A stretch of 64,000 nucleotides of DNA, taken from the NCBI GenBank assembly GCA_036504535.1, contig DASXUY010000005.1, positions 45,427 to 109,426 of the forward strand, given 5' to 3'. The stretch comes from JARLGU01 sp036504535 (GTDB lineage: Bacteria > Armatimonadota > Armatimonadia > Armatimonadales > Capsulimonadaceae). Position numbers and translations under genes: made by a program. Of the stretch, positions 1-9,051 are shown in pieces. The stretch's first letter is position 1. Every line of letters starts with the position of its first letter. The notes under the pieces are model-generated. The model saw nothing but the letters and a program-made list of their open reading frames with translations. It ran no database searches and was not told the DNA's origin.

Positions 1-1
1 T

Positions 2-133
2 CGCTGGAGTGTGCGTCGTTTCGAGCGTCCGTACTATCGCGGCATCGAACCCGGCACGCTTGGTGGTTTCGCACGCGTCGAAGGTGAGACATATCTCTCG
101 GCGCGCCGCGTTGCCGTGTGTGATTGGGGTTAA
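2..133 (+). CDS. C-terminal end of an unidentified protein (partial)
   Basis: An open frame enters from the left edge and ends at TAA 131-133, giving 43 residues that finish in ARRVAVCDWG. Codon choice is GC-rich in third positions like the genuine genes in the window, which argues that it is coding. Too little remains to identify a family. The start and most of the gene lie outside the window. Confidence 0.5.
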   Translation, partial: RWSVRRFERPYYRGIEPGTLGGFARVEGETYLSARRVAVCDWG

Positions 134-280
134 CCGCAGGGTTGCACTGGCGCAATGAACAGATAAGTACAAGGCGACTAACGCGGCGCAGGCTTTGGCT
201 ATTCTTGATTGTACAGGCATAAGAGTCTCCGTGCCAGTGAGTATACCGACTACTAAAGTACTAATTGTTCTCGCCCCTAA

Positions 281-343
281 CCAGGCTGAGCCTGGACCCT
301 TTCCGCGCCTCGGAAGGCGCGATAACGGCCCGCTTCTCAGCCT
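281..343. repeat. nested inverted repeat upstream of pseudopilin gene
   Basis: AGGCTGAG (283-290) is the exact complement of CTCAGCCT (336-343), and inside it GCGCCT (305-310) pairs with AGGCGC (315-320). A competing local hairpin CCAGGC/GCCTGG (281-286 with 290-295) overlaps the outer arm. The element could be a terminator-like structure for the upstream gene or a structured leader. The rest of the 134-549 stretch holds no supported gene. Confidence 0.45.
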
Positions 344-358
344 GAACCAAACAGGGTA

Positions 359-379
359 TTGCGTTCAATTTGAACGCAA
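359..379. promoter_or_regulatory. 21-nt perfect palindrome, possible operator
   Basis: TTGCGTTCAA (359-368) and TTGAACGCAA (370-379) are perfect inverted copies around a single central base. This short-spacer symmetry suits a dimeric repressor site better than an RNA hairpin. It lies about 170 bases upstream of the pseudopilin start. No cognate regulator is identifiable. Confidence 0.4.
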
Positions 380-481
380 CCTAATTGCTAAGTTACTAAG
401 ACAGAGGCCTAGCTCAAAAAAGTTTGATTGTTTTCTCTGTTCTTGGGTTGACAGTTGATCATCATCATGTCATCATATCTC

Positions 482-512
482 CGACTCTTTTAGTCGGAGA
501 CTAAAAGAGTCG
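482..512. repeat. 14-bp perfect inverted repeat before pseudopilin
   Basis: CGACTCTTTTAGTC (482-495) and GACTAAAAGAGTCG (499-512) pair perfectly across a GGA loop. The hairpin sits only 37 bases before the ATG at 550, so it would lie in the 5' leader of that gene. It may be a terminator/attenuator or a transcript-stabilising stem. Confidence 0.5.
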
Positions 513-549
513 CCATTAACATATTGCCATCTGAAGATCGAGGTACAAC

Positions 550-1509
550 ATGCGACGGGCATTTACATTGATAGAACTACTCGTAGTTATCGCTATAATA
601 TCAATATTAGCAGCGGTACTATTTCCTGTCTTTGCATCGGCGAGAGAAAAAGCAAGGTCGACGGCTTGCGCTAGCAACATGAGGCAAATTGGACTTGCTA
701 TGTTAGCGTATGCCCAGGATAACGACGAGACTCTGATCTGCGAGGCCGTGGTGGACTCACCGTGCGCAGGCAATGACCACCCTTCCGGTATGCGAACCTA
801 CTGGATGGGCTACCGTAACAACCGGACCACTGGCGAGGTCGCGTATGATGCCGACGGTGGTCCGCTTGGTACGTATATTGGTAACAAGCAGGCGCGGCCA
901 GGTCAACTGTACGTTTGTCCAAGCGCTCACGAAACAACACAGAGCCCCGGAACCGTTCTTACCGACGCCGATGGCAACCCCATACCCAATTTTATCGGCT
1001 ATGGCCTGAACCCCAATCTTTCAGGGGTCCCCTCCCCTAAGATCGTCTCGCCGGGTGAGACCCTTCTGCTTGCAGACACTGCCACGGTAGCAAATGTTGG
1101 CGGCGTCTACACGACAGGCGTCGCGATTCGCCTTCGCCCGCCGACGACTTACGGCGACGGTGGTTATTGCACGATGCCGAAAGCGATGACCGCCGCAGCC
1201 GAACCATCTCTGGGTACATCAGGCTTCGCGGCTGGCCGCCATACACAGCGCTCGAACGTGCTCTGGCAGGACGCCCATGTTTCGTCGCTGCAACCAGTCC
1301 TTGTAAACCCATCGGCAAGCAAGACATTCACTTATGCTGCTGGCGTGTACGATTCGCTGAATCTAGGCTACATAATCCCCGGCGCGAAGGTGAATGTGCC
1401 CGCCGAGTATCAGGAACCGAGCACTATCGCGGGCAATGCTTTCTATCCCTTGCGCCGAGTCGATTACTATTATGCAAACTACCTCTGGCCGTATAGCCGC
1501 GTTCTGTAA
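550..1509 (+). CDS. type II secretion-like pseudopilin (prepilin N-terminal methylation)
   Basis: A 319-residue protein with a class III prepilin signal at its extreme N-terminus: a short basic leader, then FTLIELLVVIAIISILAAVL, with the invariant Glu five residues into the mature helix. The following AREKARSTACASNMRQIGLA segment is typical of the large pseudopilin families of Armatimonadota and Planctomycetota. Residues near 228-245 (GRHTQRSNVLWQDAHV) match the H-X9-DG-type motif, with DA in place of DG. The protein is expected to be processed by PilD at the inner membrane and to form a surface or periplasmic fibre subunit; the exact role is unknown. The ATG at 550 has GAGG about 7 bases upstream. 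No other pilus gene is nearby, as usual for these dispersed paralogs. Confidence 0.85.
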   Translation: MRRAFTLIELLVVIAIISILAAVLFPVFASAREKARSTACASNMRQIGLAMLAYAQDNDETLICEAVVDSPCAGNDHPSGMRTYWMGYRNNRTTGEVAYDADGGPLGTYIGNKQARPGQLYVCPSAHETTQSPGTVLTDADGNPIPNFIGYGLNPNLSGVPSPKIVSPGETLLLADTATVANVGGVYTTGVAIRLRPPTTYGDGGYCTMPKAMTAAAEPSLGTSGFAAGRHTQRSNVLWQDAHVSSLQPVLVNPSASKTFTYAAGVYDSLNLGYIIPGAKVNVPAEYQEPSTIAGNAFYPLRRVDYYYANYLWPYSRVL

Positions 1510-1705
1510 CGCAGCCAACTGACACTCCATAACCGTCGAGCCATGCATCCGACCGGTCGCGACAGGCGTTCGAACGACCTCCCGGATGATGGTGGCCCGT
1601 GATTTCGACAGGACGAATCGGTTAGCGCCAAAATCCTTCACACTTTCTTTATATTTGCTTGCCACAATGGTGGCATTCACATCAGATTAGTTTCAGGAAC
1701 ACAAA

Positions 1706-3028
1706 ATGCTACGTGACAAGAATATTGCGATGTCATCGGCCACGAGGCGCAAGATCCTCTTCACTCTCCACCTTTGGCTTGGGCTAGGCGCCGGCCTTTA
1801 TTTCGTCATGATGGGAGTCACGGGTAGCATCCTGGTGCTGCGCGACCCGATCGACCATGCGTTAAATCGTAAGTTGAGCACGGTCGATGCTCCAGCAAAC
1901 GCAACGAAACTGCCTTTGGACACTGTCGCTGAGCGGTTTCGCGCAACCTATCCCGGTGTGACACCCAGCGCCATAGCATTGCCTGGCAAGTCGACAGATG
2001 CGCTCGTGTTCGCCTACAACAAACCGGGTACGCAAGGACGCGACGGTCGCCGCGAAGCGTTCCTTAACCCATATACTGGCGCGATTTTAGGAGATCGTCC
2101 TGCGGGCGGAACAGCGATGCCCTGGGTGCTACAGTTGCATAGAGCGCTTCTGCTGCGGGATACGGGAGAAGCGATCGTCGCATACGGCGGACTCGTTATC
2201 ACGGCCCTGGTTCTATCCGGCCTCATGGTATGGTGGCCAGCGACCACAGCCAACATCAAGCAATTTCGAAATCGAATGACCGTGAAGTGGGACGGCACCG
2301 CCAAGCGCAAAGCGTTTGACCTGCACAATGCCATCGGTTTCTACTCGGCTGGGCTTCTCCTCGTCATTGCGCTGACCGGAGCCAGCCATTACTTCCGCAG
2401 CCAGACGACCGCAATCGTGTCAGCTCTTACAGGGACGCCCATGGTAGCGTCCCAAGGCGGCCCAGGTGGAGCCGGTGCGGGCGGCGACCGGGGCGGGCGA
2501 GGTCGGGGGCGCAATGGCGAAGATCGGACGGGTTCTCCTCGCGGATTGAATACCCAAGTGAGCACCCAGGTATCGTATGATGCGTTGATAGCAACCGCCA
2601 AGCGCGTTCATCCGGAGCTTGACGTACTTGCGATCAGCACTGGTCGCGGGCGCCGTCGAGGGCCAGCCGCTGGCGGATCTTACAGCGTCACTGTGGGCCA
2701 GCGGGTCTATGAAGGAGTTAGGCCGCGCCTCATTACTATCAATTGCGATGCGCACGGTGTCATTCAAAACACCGAAACGCCATGGACAGCGCCAGCTGGC
2801 ATCCAGGTCATGGGCTGGCTTATGCCGATTCATTACGGCGAATGGGGTCCTGGGGCCGCATTCTGGGTGGTGAAAGGCCTGCATGTGCTCGCGGGGCTGG
2901 CTCCGCTGGCTCTCTTTATAACCGGCGTGATGATGTTCGCACAAAAACGCAGGGCTAGGGCTGAAAACGCGGCGAGACGAATCAGGGACTCACAGCCAGC
3001 GACGGACCTTGAGGTCGCGGGCGTGTAA
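1706..3028 (+). CDS. PepSY-associated transmembrane protein
   Basis: A 440-residue inner-membrane protein of the PepSY_TM family, often called iron-regulated or siderophore-associated membrane reductases. Four hydrophobic helices are visible at about residues 19-45 (with the family HLWLG motif), 158-180, 210-232 and 385-412. A PepSY-like domain lies at about 288-352. Residues about 250-278 are an unusual Gly/Arg-rich low-complexity insert (GGPGGAGAGGDRGGRGRGR) between helix 3 and the PepSY domain. The ATG at 1706 is preceded by AGGAA with good spacing; an internal Met nine residues in is an alternative. Substrate and electron-transfer role cannot be read from sequence, and no TonB receptor or siderophore gene is adjacent. 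It converges on the diguanylate cyclase with a 10-base gap. Confidence 0.8.
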   Translation: MLRDKNIAMSSATRRKILFTLHLWLGLGAGLYFVMMGVTGSILVLRDPIDHALNRKLSTVDAPANATKLPLDTVAERFRATYPGVTPSAIALPGKSTDALVFAYNKPGTQGRDGRREAFLNPYTGAILGDRPAGGTAMPWVLQLHRALLLRDTGEAIVAYGGLVITALVLSGLMVWWPATTANIKQFRNRMTVKWDGTAKRKAFDLHNAIGFYSAGLLLVIALTGASHYFRSQTTAIVSALTGTPMVASQGGPGGAGAGGDRGGRGRGRNGEDRTGSPRGLNTQVSTQVSYDALIATAKRVHPELDVLAISTGRGRRRGPAAGGSYSVTVGQRVYEGVRPRLITINCDAHGVIQNTETPWTAPAGIQVMGWLMPIHYGEWGPGAAFWVVKGLHVLAGLAPLALFITGVMMFAQKRRARAENAARRIRDSQPATDLEVAGV

Positions 3029-3038
3029 TGACAACACA

Positions 3039-4931
3039 TTAGTCTGCCGCGACAGTACCATCCACCGCGACAAAGTTGCGGCCAAACGCTTTGGCTCGAT
3101 AGAGCGCGCGATCTGCAGCGGCCACCAGATTGCCAGCATCGGAAACGAAGGGCGTCGCAGACGCGACCCCGACGCTCACGGTGATCGGTCTGTTTGGCCA
3201 CTCTGCGTTCTGGATCGTCGCTCGAATTCGCTCCGCGACGACGGTTGCCGCATCGAGTGATGCCTCAGGAAGGACAACAGCAAACTCTTCGCCGCCATAT
3301 CTTGCGGCTGTATCGCGTGACCGAACTGACTGGCTAATCAATTCGGCGACTCGCTTCAATACCTTATCGCCTTCAGGATGCCCAAACTTGTCGTTATATG
3401 CTTTGAAAAGATCCACGTCAAGCATGATCACCGAGATCGGAGTATGGTACTGCCGAGAGACGCGCATTTCGTTGTCCAGGCATTCGCGAAAAGATCTGTG
3501 GTTCTTGAGCGATGTAAGGCCATCGATCATGGCTAGCGTACGGAGCTTGTCGTTCGCGTCTCCCAGCTCCGCGTTAGCGAGTTCCAGCTGTATGTTTTGA
3601 AACTCAAGCGCCACGTGGTAATCGTGAAGCTGCTCCTCGGCGGCCTTCTGCGCCGTAATGTCACGCCCCAATATGGCGGCACCTGTAATCTCGCCAGCTG
3701 ACGATGTGATCGGCGACATAGTCAGTGAAACCGTAATCCACACGCTGTCGGGGCGCTGCCTCCGAACCTCGACATGAGCGAGAGTTTCGCCCAGGGCAAC
3801 GCGACTCAGTGCTTCCACAATGAAGCGCTTCTCGCCTGGCGGCGCTAAAATCGACGCGTGCTGGCCGAGAACATCGGCCTCGGTCCTCCCGTACATTCTC
3901 TCTGCGCCAGCGTTCCAACTAATCAAGGTGCCCGCAAGGTCAACAGCCGTGACCGCGTCATCTGCGCAGGTAACAATAGCGGCCAGCAGAGCGTGCTCTT
4001 CTTCCGCTGCTTTGATCTCGGTCATATCGGTAAGCGTCGCGACAACTCCGTAGGGACCGCTGCCACTGTCCGACGGAAGCGGAAACGCATTGACCATGAG
4101 CCAACGCGTGCCATTGCCGCGTCTAATTCCGAGAAGACTACCTTGCCTTGCGAGTCCATCGCGCCGCGACCTCTCAACAGGGTTGTCGTGCGTACAGATC
4201 TCCACTCCGTCCTTGCTCATCAAAGTGCCGCAACCAGCAAACAAAGGTAGTTCGTGCAACTCGAGAGGCGACAGCCCAAGAAGCGACAGGGCCGGCTTAT
4301 TACTGACGATTGGTAAACCTCCACGATCTACAATCACGAAGCCTTCGGTTATTGCGTCGAGGCTCGTGCGGAAGAGTTGGTCACGCGTCTTGAGGATTTC
4401 ATTCTTTGCATCCCGATCAGCAATTAATCGCTTTTGCTCGGCTATATGTCTCTTGAGCTCAAGTTGAGCAGACGCCTGTCTTGCCAGCGATGCGAGAGCT
4501 TCAATAGATTCCGGAGAGAACTCACGCGGAACTGTGTCAACAACGCATAGCGAGCCAAGTGCGAACCCGTCGTAGGTAACGAGCGGGATTCCTGCATAAG
4601 CACGAGCGCCGAACTCACCTGTTACGAAGGGATTATCTGCGAAACGAGGATCCAGCCGAGTATCGGCGACGACGACAGGTTCGTAGCCACCAATTGTGTG
4701 AGCACAAAACGCCACGTCGCGCGGGCTCTCGGAAATGTCGATTCCGATGGAAGCCTTGAACCACTGTCGGGTCTCGTCGATGAAACACAGTGTCACCACA
4801 TTCACGTTGAAAATCAGCTTAGCAATACGGACGATGTCATCAAAAGCGCTTTCGCGCGGGCTATCAAGAATGTGAAGGGCGCGAAGGGCGCTCAATCGAC
4901 CGATTTCATTTTCTGGTTGTCGTGCTTTCAA
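3039..4931 (-). CDS. diguanylate cyclase with GAF, two PAS and GGDEF domains
   Basis: A 630-residue soluble signalling protein predicted to make cyclic di-GMP from GTP. Order: GAF domain at about 20-165, PAS at about 185-300, second PAS at about 310-435, a short coiled linker (about 440-465), and a C-terminal GGDEF domain at about 465-625. The active site reads GGEEF (546-550), a catalytically competent variant. RSRD (537-540) sits five residues before it, the position of the RxxD inhibitory site, so product feedback is expected. No transmembrane segment is seen, so sensing is cytoplasmic, through the GAF/PAS modules. The start is a TTG at 4931 with GGAGAG upstream; no better ATG lies before the GAF domain. 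Confidence 0.88.
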   Translation of the reverse strand: MKARQPENEIGRLSALRALHILDSPRESAFDDIVRIAKLIFNVNVVTLCFIDETRQWFKASIGIDISESPRDVAFCAHTIGGYEPVVVADTRLDPRFADNPFVTGEFGARAYAGIPLVTYDGFALGSLCVVDTVPREFSPESIEALASLARQASAQLELKRHIAEQKRLIADRDAKNEILKTRDQLFRTSLDAITEGFVIVDRGGLPIVSNKPALSLLGLSPLELHELPLFAGCGTLMSKDGVEICTHDNPVERSRRDGLARQGSLLGIRRGNGTRWLMVNAFPLPSDSGSGPYGVVATLTDMTEIKAAEEEHALLAAIVTCADDAVTAVDLAGTLISWNAGAERMYGRTEADVLGQHASILAPPGEKRFIVEALSRVALGETLAHVEVRRQRPDSVWITVSLTMSPITSSAGEITGAAILGRDITAQKAAEEQLHDYHVALEFQNIQLELANAELGDANDKLRTLAMIDGLTSLKNHRSFRECLDNEMRVSRQYHTPISVIMLDVDLFKAYNDKFGHPEGDKVLKRVAELISQSVRSRDTAARYGGEEFAVVLPEASLDAATVVAERIRATIQNAEWPNRPITVSVGVASATPFVSDAGNLVAAADRALYRAKAFGRNFVAVDGTVAAD

Positions 4932-5093
4932 TAACGAATCTCTCCACCGACTTGTTTTGTTTAAATATCGGCTATTTGCTCATGTATGATTATATCTTGT
5001 GTAAGCGATATTACTAAAGGCAACTCTATCAATCGAACGACGTATACGTTTTGTTGAGGGAACATTAACAGGAATAATCTTATTATATTAGTG

Positions 5094-5102
5094 TGGTATA
5101 CT
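5094..5102 (+). promoter_or_regulatory. possible extended -10 promoter of clpB
   Basis: TGGTATACT (TG-n-TATACT) matches an extended -10 element in an AT-rich stretch 56 bases before the clpB start. No good -35 accompanies it. I do not see a CIRCE inverted repeat, so heat-shock control by HrcA is not supported here. Confidence 0.3.
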
Positions 5103-5157
5103 AAATACAGAATAGCATCTTCCAGGCTACATTTGTGTACCATTCGGAGGGTTACCC

Positions 5158-7779
5158 ATGGATCTGAATAAGCTGACAGAAAAATCTCGTGAAGCTGTTG
5201 CTGAATCGCAAACGCTGGCCATGCGTTTTGGCCATACCGAAATTGACGGTGAGCACCTACTGCTCGCATTACTCAAACAGGATAATGGCCTGCTCCCACG
5301 GTTACTCCAGCGCATCGAAATAGACCCGGGCACGTTGGAGAAGCGTGTCGACCAAGAGCTAAGCCGTCGCCCACGAGTGAGCGGTCCTGGCGCTGAGGCT
5401 GGGAAAGTCTATATCACCAAGCGCCTCAACGACATATTGGTGAGCGCACTTGATGAAGCGACCCGCCTCAAGGACGAATATGTTTCCGTTGAGCACCTCG
5501 CATTGGCGTTGATTGACGAAGGTGTCAAAACGCCTGCAGGTCGGGTACTGAGCGAAGTTGGCATTACGCGCAATAAGTTTCTCACCGCGCTCACGGAAGT
5601 TCGCGGCAACCAGCGTGTCACCAGCCAGTCTCCCGAGGAAACATACGAAGCGCTGACACGGTACGGTCGCGACCTCGTCGAAGAAGCGCGCGCCGGTCGT
5701 CTCGACCCCGTGATCGGGCGGGACGCAGAGATACGACGCGTGATCCGCATTCTGCTTCGCAAAACCAAGAACAACCCAGTGCTGATCGGCGAGCCAGGGG
5801 TCGGCAAGACCGCCATAGTCGAAGGGCTGGCACAGCGAATCGTTCGCGGCGACGTTCCCGAGGGGCTGAAGGACAAGACGGTGTTCAGCCTCGATATGGC
5901 GTCGCTTATCGCTGGTGCCAAGTATCGCGGCGAGTTCGAGGAGCGCCTAAAGGCGGTGCTCGCGGAGGTTCGCAAGAGTAACGGTGCCGTGCTTCTGTTT
6001 ATCGACGAGCTACACACGATCGTCGGCGCTGGCAAGGCTGAAGGCGCGATGGACGCGGGCAACATGCTGAAGCCAATGCTTGCTCGCGGCGAACTGCACT
6101 GCATCGGCGCAACCACGCTAGACGAATACCGCCTCCATATCGAGAAAGACGCCGCTCTTGAACGCAGGTTCCAGCCTGTGGTGGTCGAGCCGCCTACGGT
6201 TGAGGACACGATCTCCATACTTCGCGGGCTAAGGGAGCGCTTTGAGGTTCACCACGGTGTCCGCATTCAAGACAACGCTATCGTGGCCGCATCGATACTG
6301 TCGAATCGCTACATCAGCGACCGGTTCCTGCCAGACAAGGCTATCGACCTTGTGGACGAAGCGTGCGCCATGGTGCGTGCTGAGATCGACTCTATGCCAG
6401 CTGAGCTTGACGAATCCACACGCCGCGTGATGCAGCTTGAGATCGAGGAGCAGGCCCTGTCGAAGGAAAAGGATCAAGCGAGCCGCGACCGCCTGGAAGC
6501 GTTGCGCAAGGACCTCGCGGATGTTCGCCATCGCGCTGAAACGATGAGAGCTCAGTGGGACAACGAAAAGGGCGCGATCAAGAAAGTGCAGGCGCTGCGG
6601 GAAGAGCTAGAGAAGGCTCGCTCCGAAGAAGAGCTTGCCGAGCGCCAATATGACCTAGACAAGGCCGGCAAGCTTCGTTACGGGCGTATCCCTGAGCTGG
6701 AGCGGCGGCTAAAGGAAGATCAGGAGGAGCTTGTCAAGAAGCAAAGCGGTCAGCGTCTGCTTCGCGAGGAGGTCACCGAAGAGGAGATCGCCGACATCGT
6801 CGCACGCTGGACGGGCATTCCTGTGTCACGACTCGTTGAAGGTGAACGCGAAAAGCTCCTGCACCTCGAAGACATCCTGCACAAGCGGGTGATCGGACAG
6901 GACGAAGCGATCAGCCTGGTAAGCGACGCCGTACTGCGAGCGCGTGCCGGCATTCAAGATCCACGTCGGCCGATAGGGTCGTTTATCTTTCTCGGCCCAA
7001 CTGGTGTCGGCAAAACAGAGACGGCAAAGGCGCTCGCGGAAGCGTTGTTCGACAGCGAGGCGAACCTCATCCGCATCGACATGTCCGAGTACATGGAACG
7101 CCATACGATTGCGCGTCTGATCGGCGCCCCGCCGGGGTATGTTGGATACGACGAAGGGGGCCAGCTTACGGAAGCCGTACGGCGACACCCGTATTCGGTG
7201 ATTCTATTCGATGAGTTCGAAAAGGCGCATCAGGATGTCGCTAACTTGCTGCTTCAGATTCTCGACGATGGCCGGTTGACCGACTCGCAGGGTCGAACCA
7301 TTGACTTCAAGAACACTGTTGTGATTATGACCAGCAACATCGGCTCGCAGTACCTACTGGATGCGTCCATGATGGGCGGAGAGGTCAGCGAGGGGGCCCG
7401 TGAAGCGGTTCTCGCTGAGCTACGCAACCACTGCCGACCGGAGTTCCTGAACCGTGTAGACGACATCGTGCTCTTCAAGCCGTTGGGTCGGGCTCAAATC
7501 GAGCGTATCGTCGACATCATGCTCAACTCGATTCGAGAGCGTCTAGCGGACCGCAACATCTCGATAGAGATGACAGAGGCGGCGCGGCAGTACATTGCCC
7601 TCCAGGGTTACGACCCGGTATACGGTGCCCGCCCGCTGCGACGATACCTGCAGCGGGAGGTTGAGACACGGCTGGCGCGGTCGCTGATCGGCGGGACGGT
7701 AAGCGATGGCGACACGGTGCTGGTCGACACCGACGAAGGAAAACTGACGATCAGGACGGCTGAGCGAGTGGCAGCTTAG
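5158..7779 (+). CDS. clpB: ATP-dependent disaggregase ClpB
   Basis: An 873-residue Hsp100 chaperone that pulls proteins out of aggregates together with DnaK. It has the N-terminal double Clp-N repeat (1-150), the first AAA+ module with Walker A GEPGVGKT (211-218) and Walker B LLFIDE, a long middle coiled-coil propeller (about 405-525, rich in E/R/K heptads), and a second AAA+ module with GPTGVGKT (about 613-620). A GYVGYDEGG pore loop follows. The long middle domain and the absence of a ClpP-binding IGF-type loop in the part I read favour ClpB over ClpC or ClpA. The start is supported by GGAGG (5146-5150) at 7-base spacing. It is monocistronic, with a terminator hairpin downstream. Confidence 0.95.
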   Translation: MDLNKLTEKSREAVAESQTLAMRFGHTEIDGEHLLLALLKQDNGLLPRLLQRIEIDPGTLEKRVDQELSRRPRVSGPGAEAGKVYITKRLNDILVSALDEATRLKDEYVSVEHLALALIDEGVKTPAGRVLSEVGITRNKFLTALTEVRGNQRVTSQSPEETYEALTRYGRDLVEEARAGRLDPVIGRDAEIRRVIRILLRKTKNNPVLIGEPGVGKTAIVEGLAQRIVRGDVPEGLKDKTVFSLDMASLIAGAKYRGEFEERLKAVLAEVRKSNGAVLLFIDELHTIVGAGKAEGAMDAGNMLKPMLARGELHCIGATTLDEYRLHIEKDAALERRFQPVVVEPPTVEDTISILRGLRERFEVHHGVRIQDNAIVAASILSNRYISDRFLPDKAIDLVDEACAMVRAEIDSMPAELDESTRRVMQLEIEEQALSKEKDQASRDRLEALRKDLADVRHRAETMRAQWDNEKGAIKKVQALREELEKARSEEELAERQYDLDKAGKLRYGRIPELERRLKEDQEELVKKQSGQRLLREEVTEEEIADIVARWTGIPVSRLVEGEREKLLHLEDILHKRVIGQDEAISLVSDAVLRARAGIQDPRRPIGSFIFLGPTGVGKTETAKALAEALFDSEANLIRIDMSEYMERHTIARLIGAPPGYVGYDEGGQLTEAVRRHPYSVILFDEFEKAHQDVANLLLQILDDGRLTDSQGRTIDFKNTVVIMTSNIGSQYLLDASMMGGEVSEGAREAVLAELRNHCRPEFLNRVDDIVLFKPLGRAQIERIVDIMLNSIRERLADRNISIEMTEAARQYIALQGYDPVYGARPLRRYLQREVETRLARSLIGGTVSDGDTVLVDTDEGKLTIRTAERVAA

Positions 7780-7811
7780 AACGGTAAGCTAGATTGCTGA
7801 GCGCGAAGAAT

Positions 7812-7850
7812 ATCACCCGGGGGATCCGAAATTCCTCCGGGTGATTATTT
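7812..7850 (+). terminator. Rho-independent-like terminator after clpB
   Basis: ATCACCCGG (7812-7820) pairs with CCGGGTGAT (7837-7845), followed by TATTT. It lies 33 bases after the clpB stop. Confidence 0.6.
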
Positions 7851-8105
7851 GCGATTCACACTGAAGGATTCTTTTCATACGTTTATCATAGGGTAGTTGT
7901 AAACTATGTATTGACGGGACGCAAAAGTTGAGTAATAATGGATGAAAGTCTGCTATTGCGGAAAGCGAGGTGGGTAACTAACACGATAATCCGGGGGCAA
8001 GGGATATATCATAAAAAAATAAACTCTTTGTGAGAACTTTTGCCCAAACCTAGCGTCTTCACCTGTATAGCAGGCTGTCACAGACCTGCAACTCACCGAG
8101 GAATA
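7851..8105 (+). other. long structured-looking leader before small secreted gene
   Basis: About 260 bases without a supported gene. GGGACGCAAAA (7916-7926) resembles the core of class I cyclic-di-GMP riboswitches, but I cannot fold the flanks into the full motif. GGGCAA (7995-8000) can pair with TTGCCC (8040-8045). A hairpin GCAGG-CTGT/ACAG-CCTGC (8070-8089) lies just before the ribosome-binding site. This looks like a regulated leader, with low certainty. Confidence 0.3.
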
Positions 8106-8111
8106 ATGGCA

Positions 8112-8288
8112 ATGTATCTACGTAAGCAATCAGTTGTCTGCCTCGTCATAGCAGCGGTTTGTTCCGTGCTTCTCGCAGCCTACATGGCGTCGCCATCGGG
8201 CGATGATCCGTACAACTCGACGCAGATCGCCTACACGGCACCTGCCCAACTCTACATTAACACGAACGGGACTACTCCCGATAAATAA
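8112..8288 (+). CDS. small membrane-anchored or secreted protein, 58 aa
   Basis: I start this at the ATG at 8112 because GAGGA (8098-8102) is then 9 bases upstream; the ATG at 8106 would leave only 3. A longer TTG-initiated reading from 8040 lacks support. The product has two basic residues, a hydrophobic segment (VVCLVIAAVCSVLLAAYMA) and a short polar tail ending NTNGTTPDK. That is the layout of a signal anchor or signal peptide with a tiny mature part. No family is recognised. Confidence 0.45.
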   Translation: MYLRKQSVVCLVIAAVCSVLLAAYMASPSGDDPYNSTQIAYTAPAQLYINTNGTTPDK

Positions 8289-8493
8289 TCGGCCATTTTT
8301 TAGCTAGCACGGCTTCGGCCACCGTGCGGCTACAATTTCGCCAACTTCCTCCTACGCGCATTTTCGCGTGCCACGTCAAGTTTCGACCACAATTCCCGCT
8401 CGTTGATTTCGGTATCGCCCACGCGTCCCGAATACACGCCCATTCCATCCGCTGACTCATTTTACAGCCACGCTTTGGCCGCCCCTACGCAGC

Positions 8494-9042
8494 TTAAAGG
8501 TTCGAAGGCGGCGACGGTTTCAGTGTCGCTTCCTGATCGACGAACATGCGATACGTCGTTCCCTGCGCTACCGACGAGTCCCGCCCCGATATGAGCAGAC
8601 CACTCGCGCCGACAAGGACGACAGCGGCAATGGTGGCGGTGGAGTTAGACTTGCCTTTGCCGCCTATACACTGGCCGCCTCGCAGATAGACACGCCTTCC
8701 ATCGACTCCCAGGCAGTAGTCGCACGAGAATTGCAGATCGCCTGGACCGCCTAGCATTGTCTTCTTCTTTGAGAGAATAATACGCCCCATCGCGATTGCA
8801 CCTTTGGCAACGAATAGCGTGTGCGGCTCGGACGTGCTAAGCACGTCCGATGCCACCGCAAACGTCACCGGGTCTCCGTCATGGACAGCGCCGCTCTTGA
8901 GCGTCTTTGTAACGGTGATATCAATGGGAGTTCCTTCGGCAAGGACAATTGGGTCGCTAGCGGCGTGACCTGCCCTAGCGGCTAGCAATGAGCACGCTAG
9001 CGCAAGTGCCAGTAGAGCGGCGATGCCTTTAGATCTTCGCAT
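8494..9042 (-). CDS. secreted protein of unknown function
   Basis: A 182-residue protein with a clear signal peptide (MRRSKG, then ALLALALACSLLAARAGHA, with probable cleavage after AHA-type residues near 28). The mature part is a beta-rich domain (about 30-125) with the pattern EGTPIDITVTKTLKSG...DGDPVTFAVASDV, which resembles small beta-barrel domains of envelope proteins. A glycine-rich hydrophobic stretch (TIAAVVLVGASGLLISG, about 137-153) could insert in a membrane. Two Cys (FSCDYC) lie in the centre. It follows the 9052-9798 gene with only 9 bases between them, so the two are probably co-transcribed and act together in the envelope. Function is not known. Confidence 0.65.
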   Translation of the reverse strand: MRRSKGIAALLALALACSLLAARAGHAASDPIVLAEGTPIDITVTKTLKSGAVHDGDPVTFAVASDVLSTSEPHTLFVAKGAIAMGRIILSKKKTMLGGPGDLQFSCDYCLGVDGRRVYLRGGQCIGGKGKSNSTATIAAVVLVGASGLLISGRDSSVAQGTTYRMFVDQEATLKPSPPSNL

Positions 9043-9051
9043 ACTGGCCGC

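Noticed and set aside
5041..5157. CIRCE heat-shock operator before clpB
   Set aside because: No TTAGCACTC/GAGTGCTAA inverted repeat is present.
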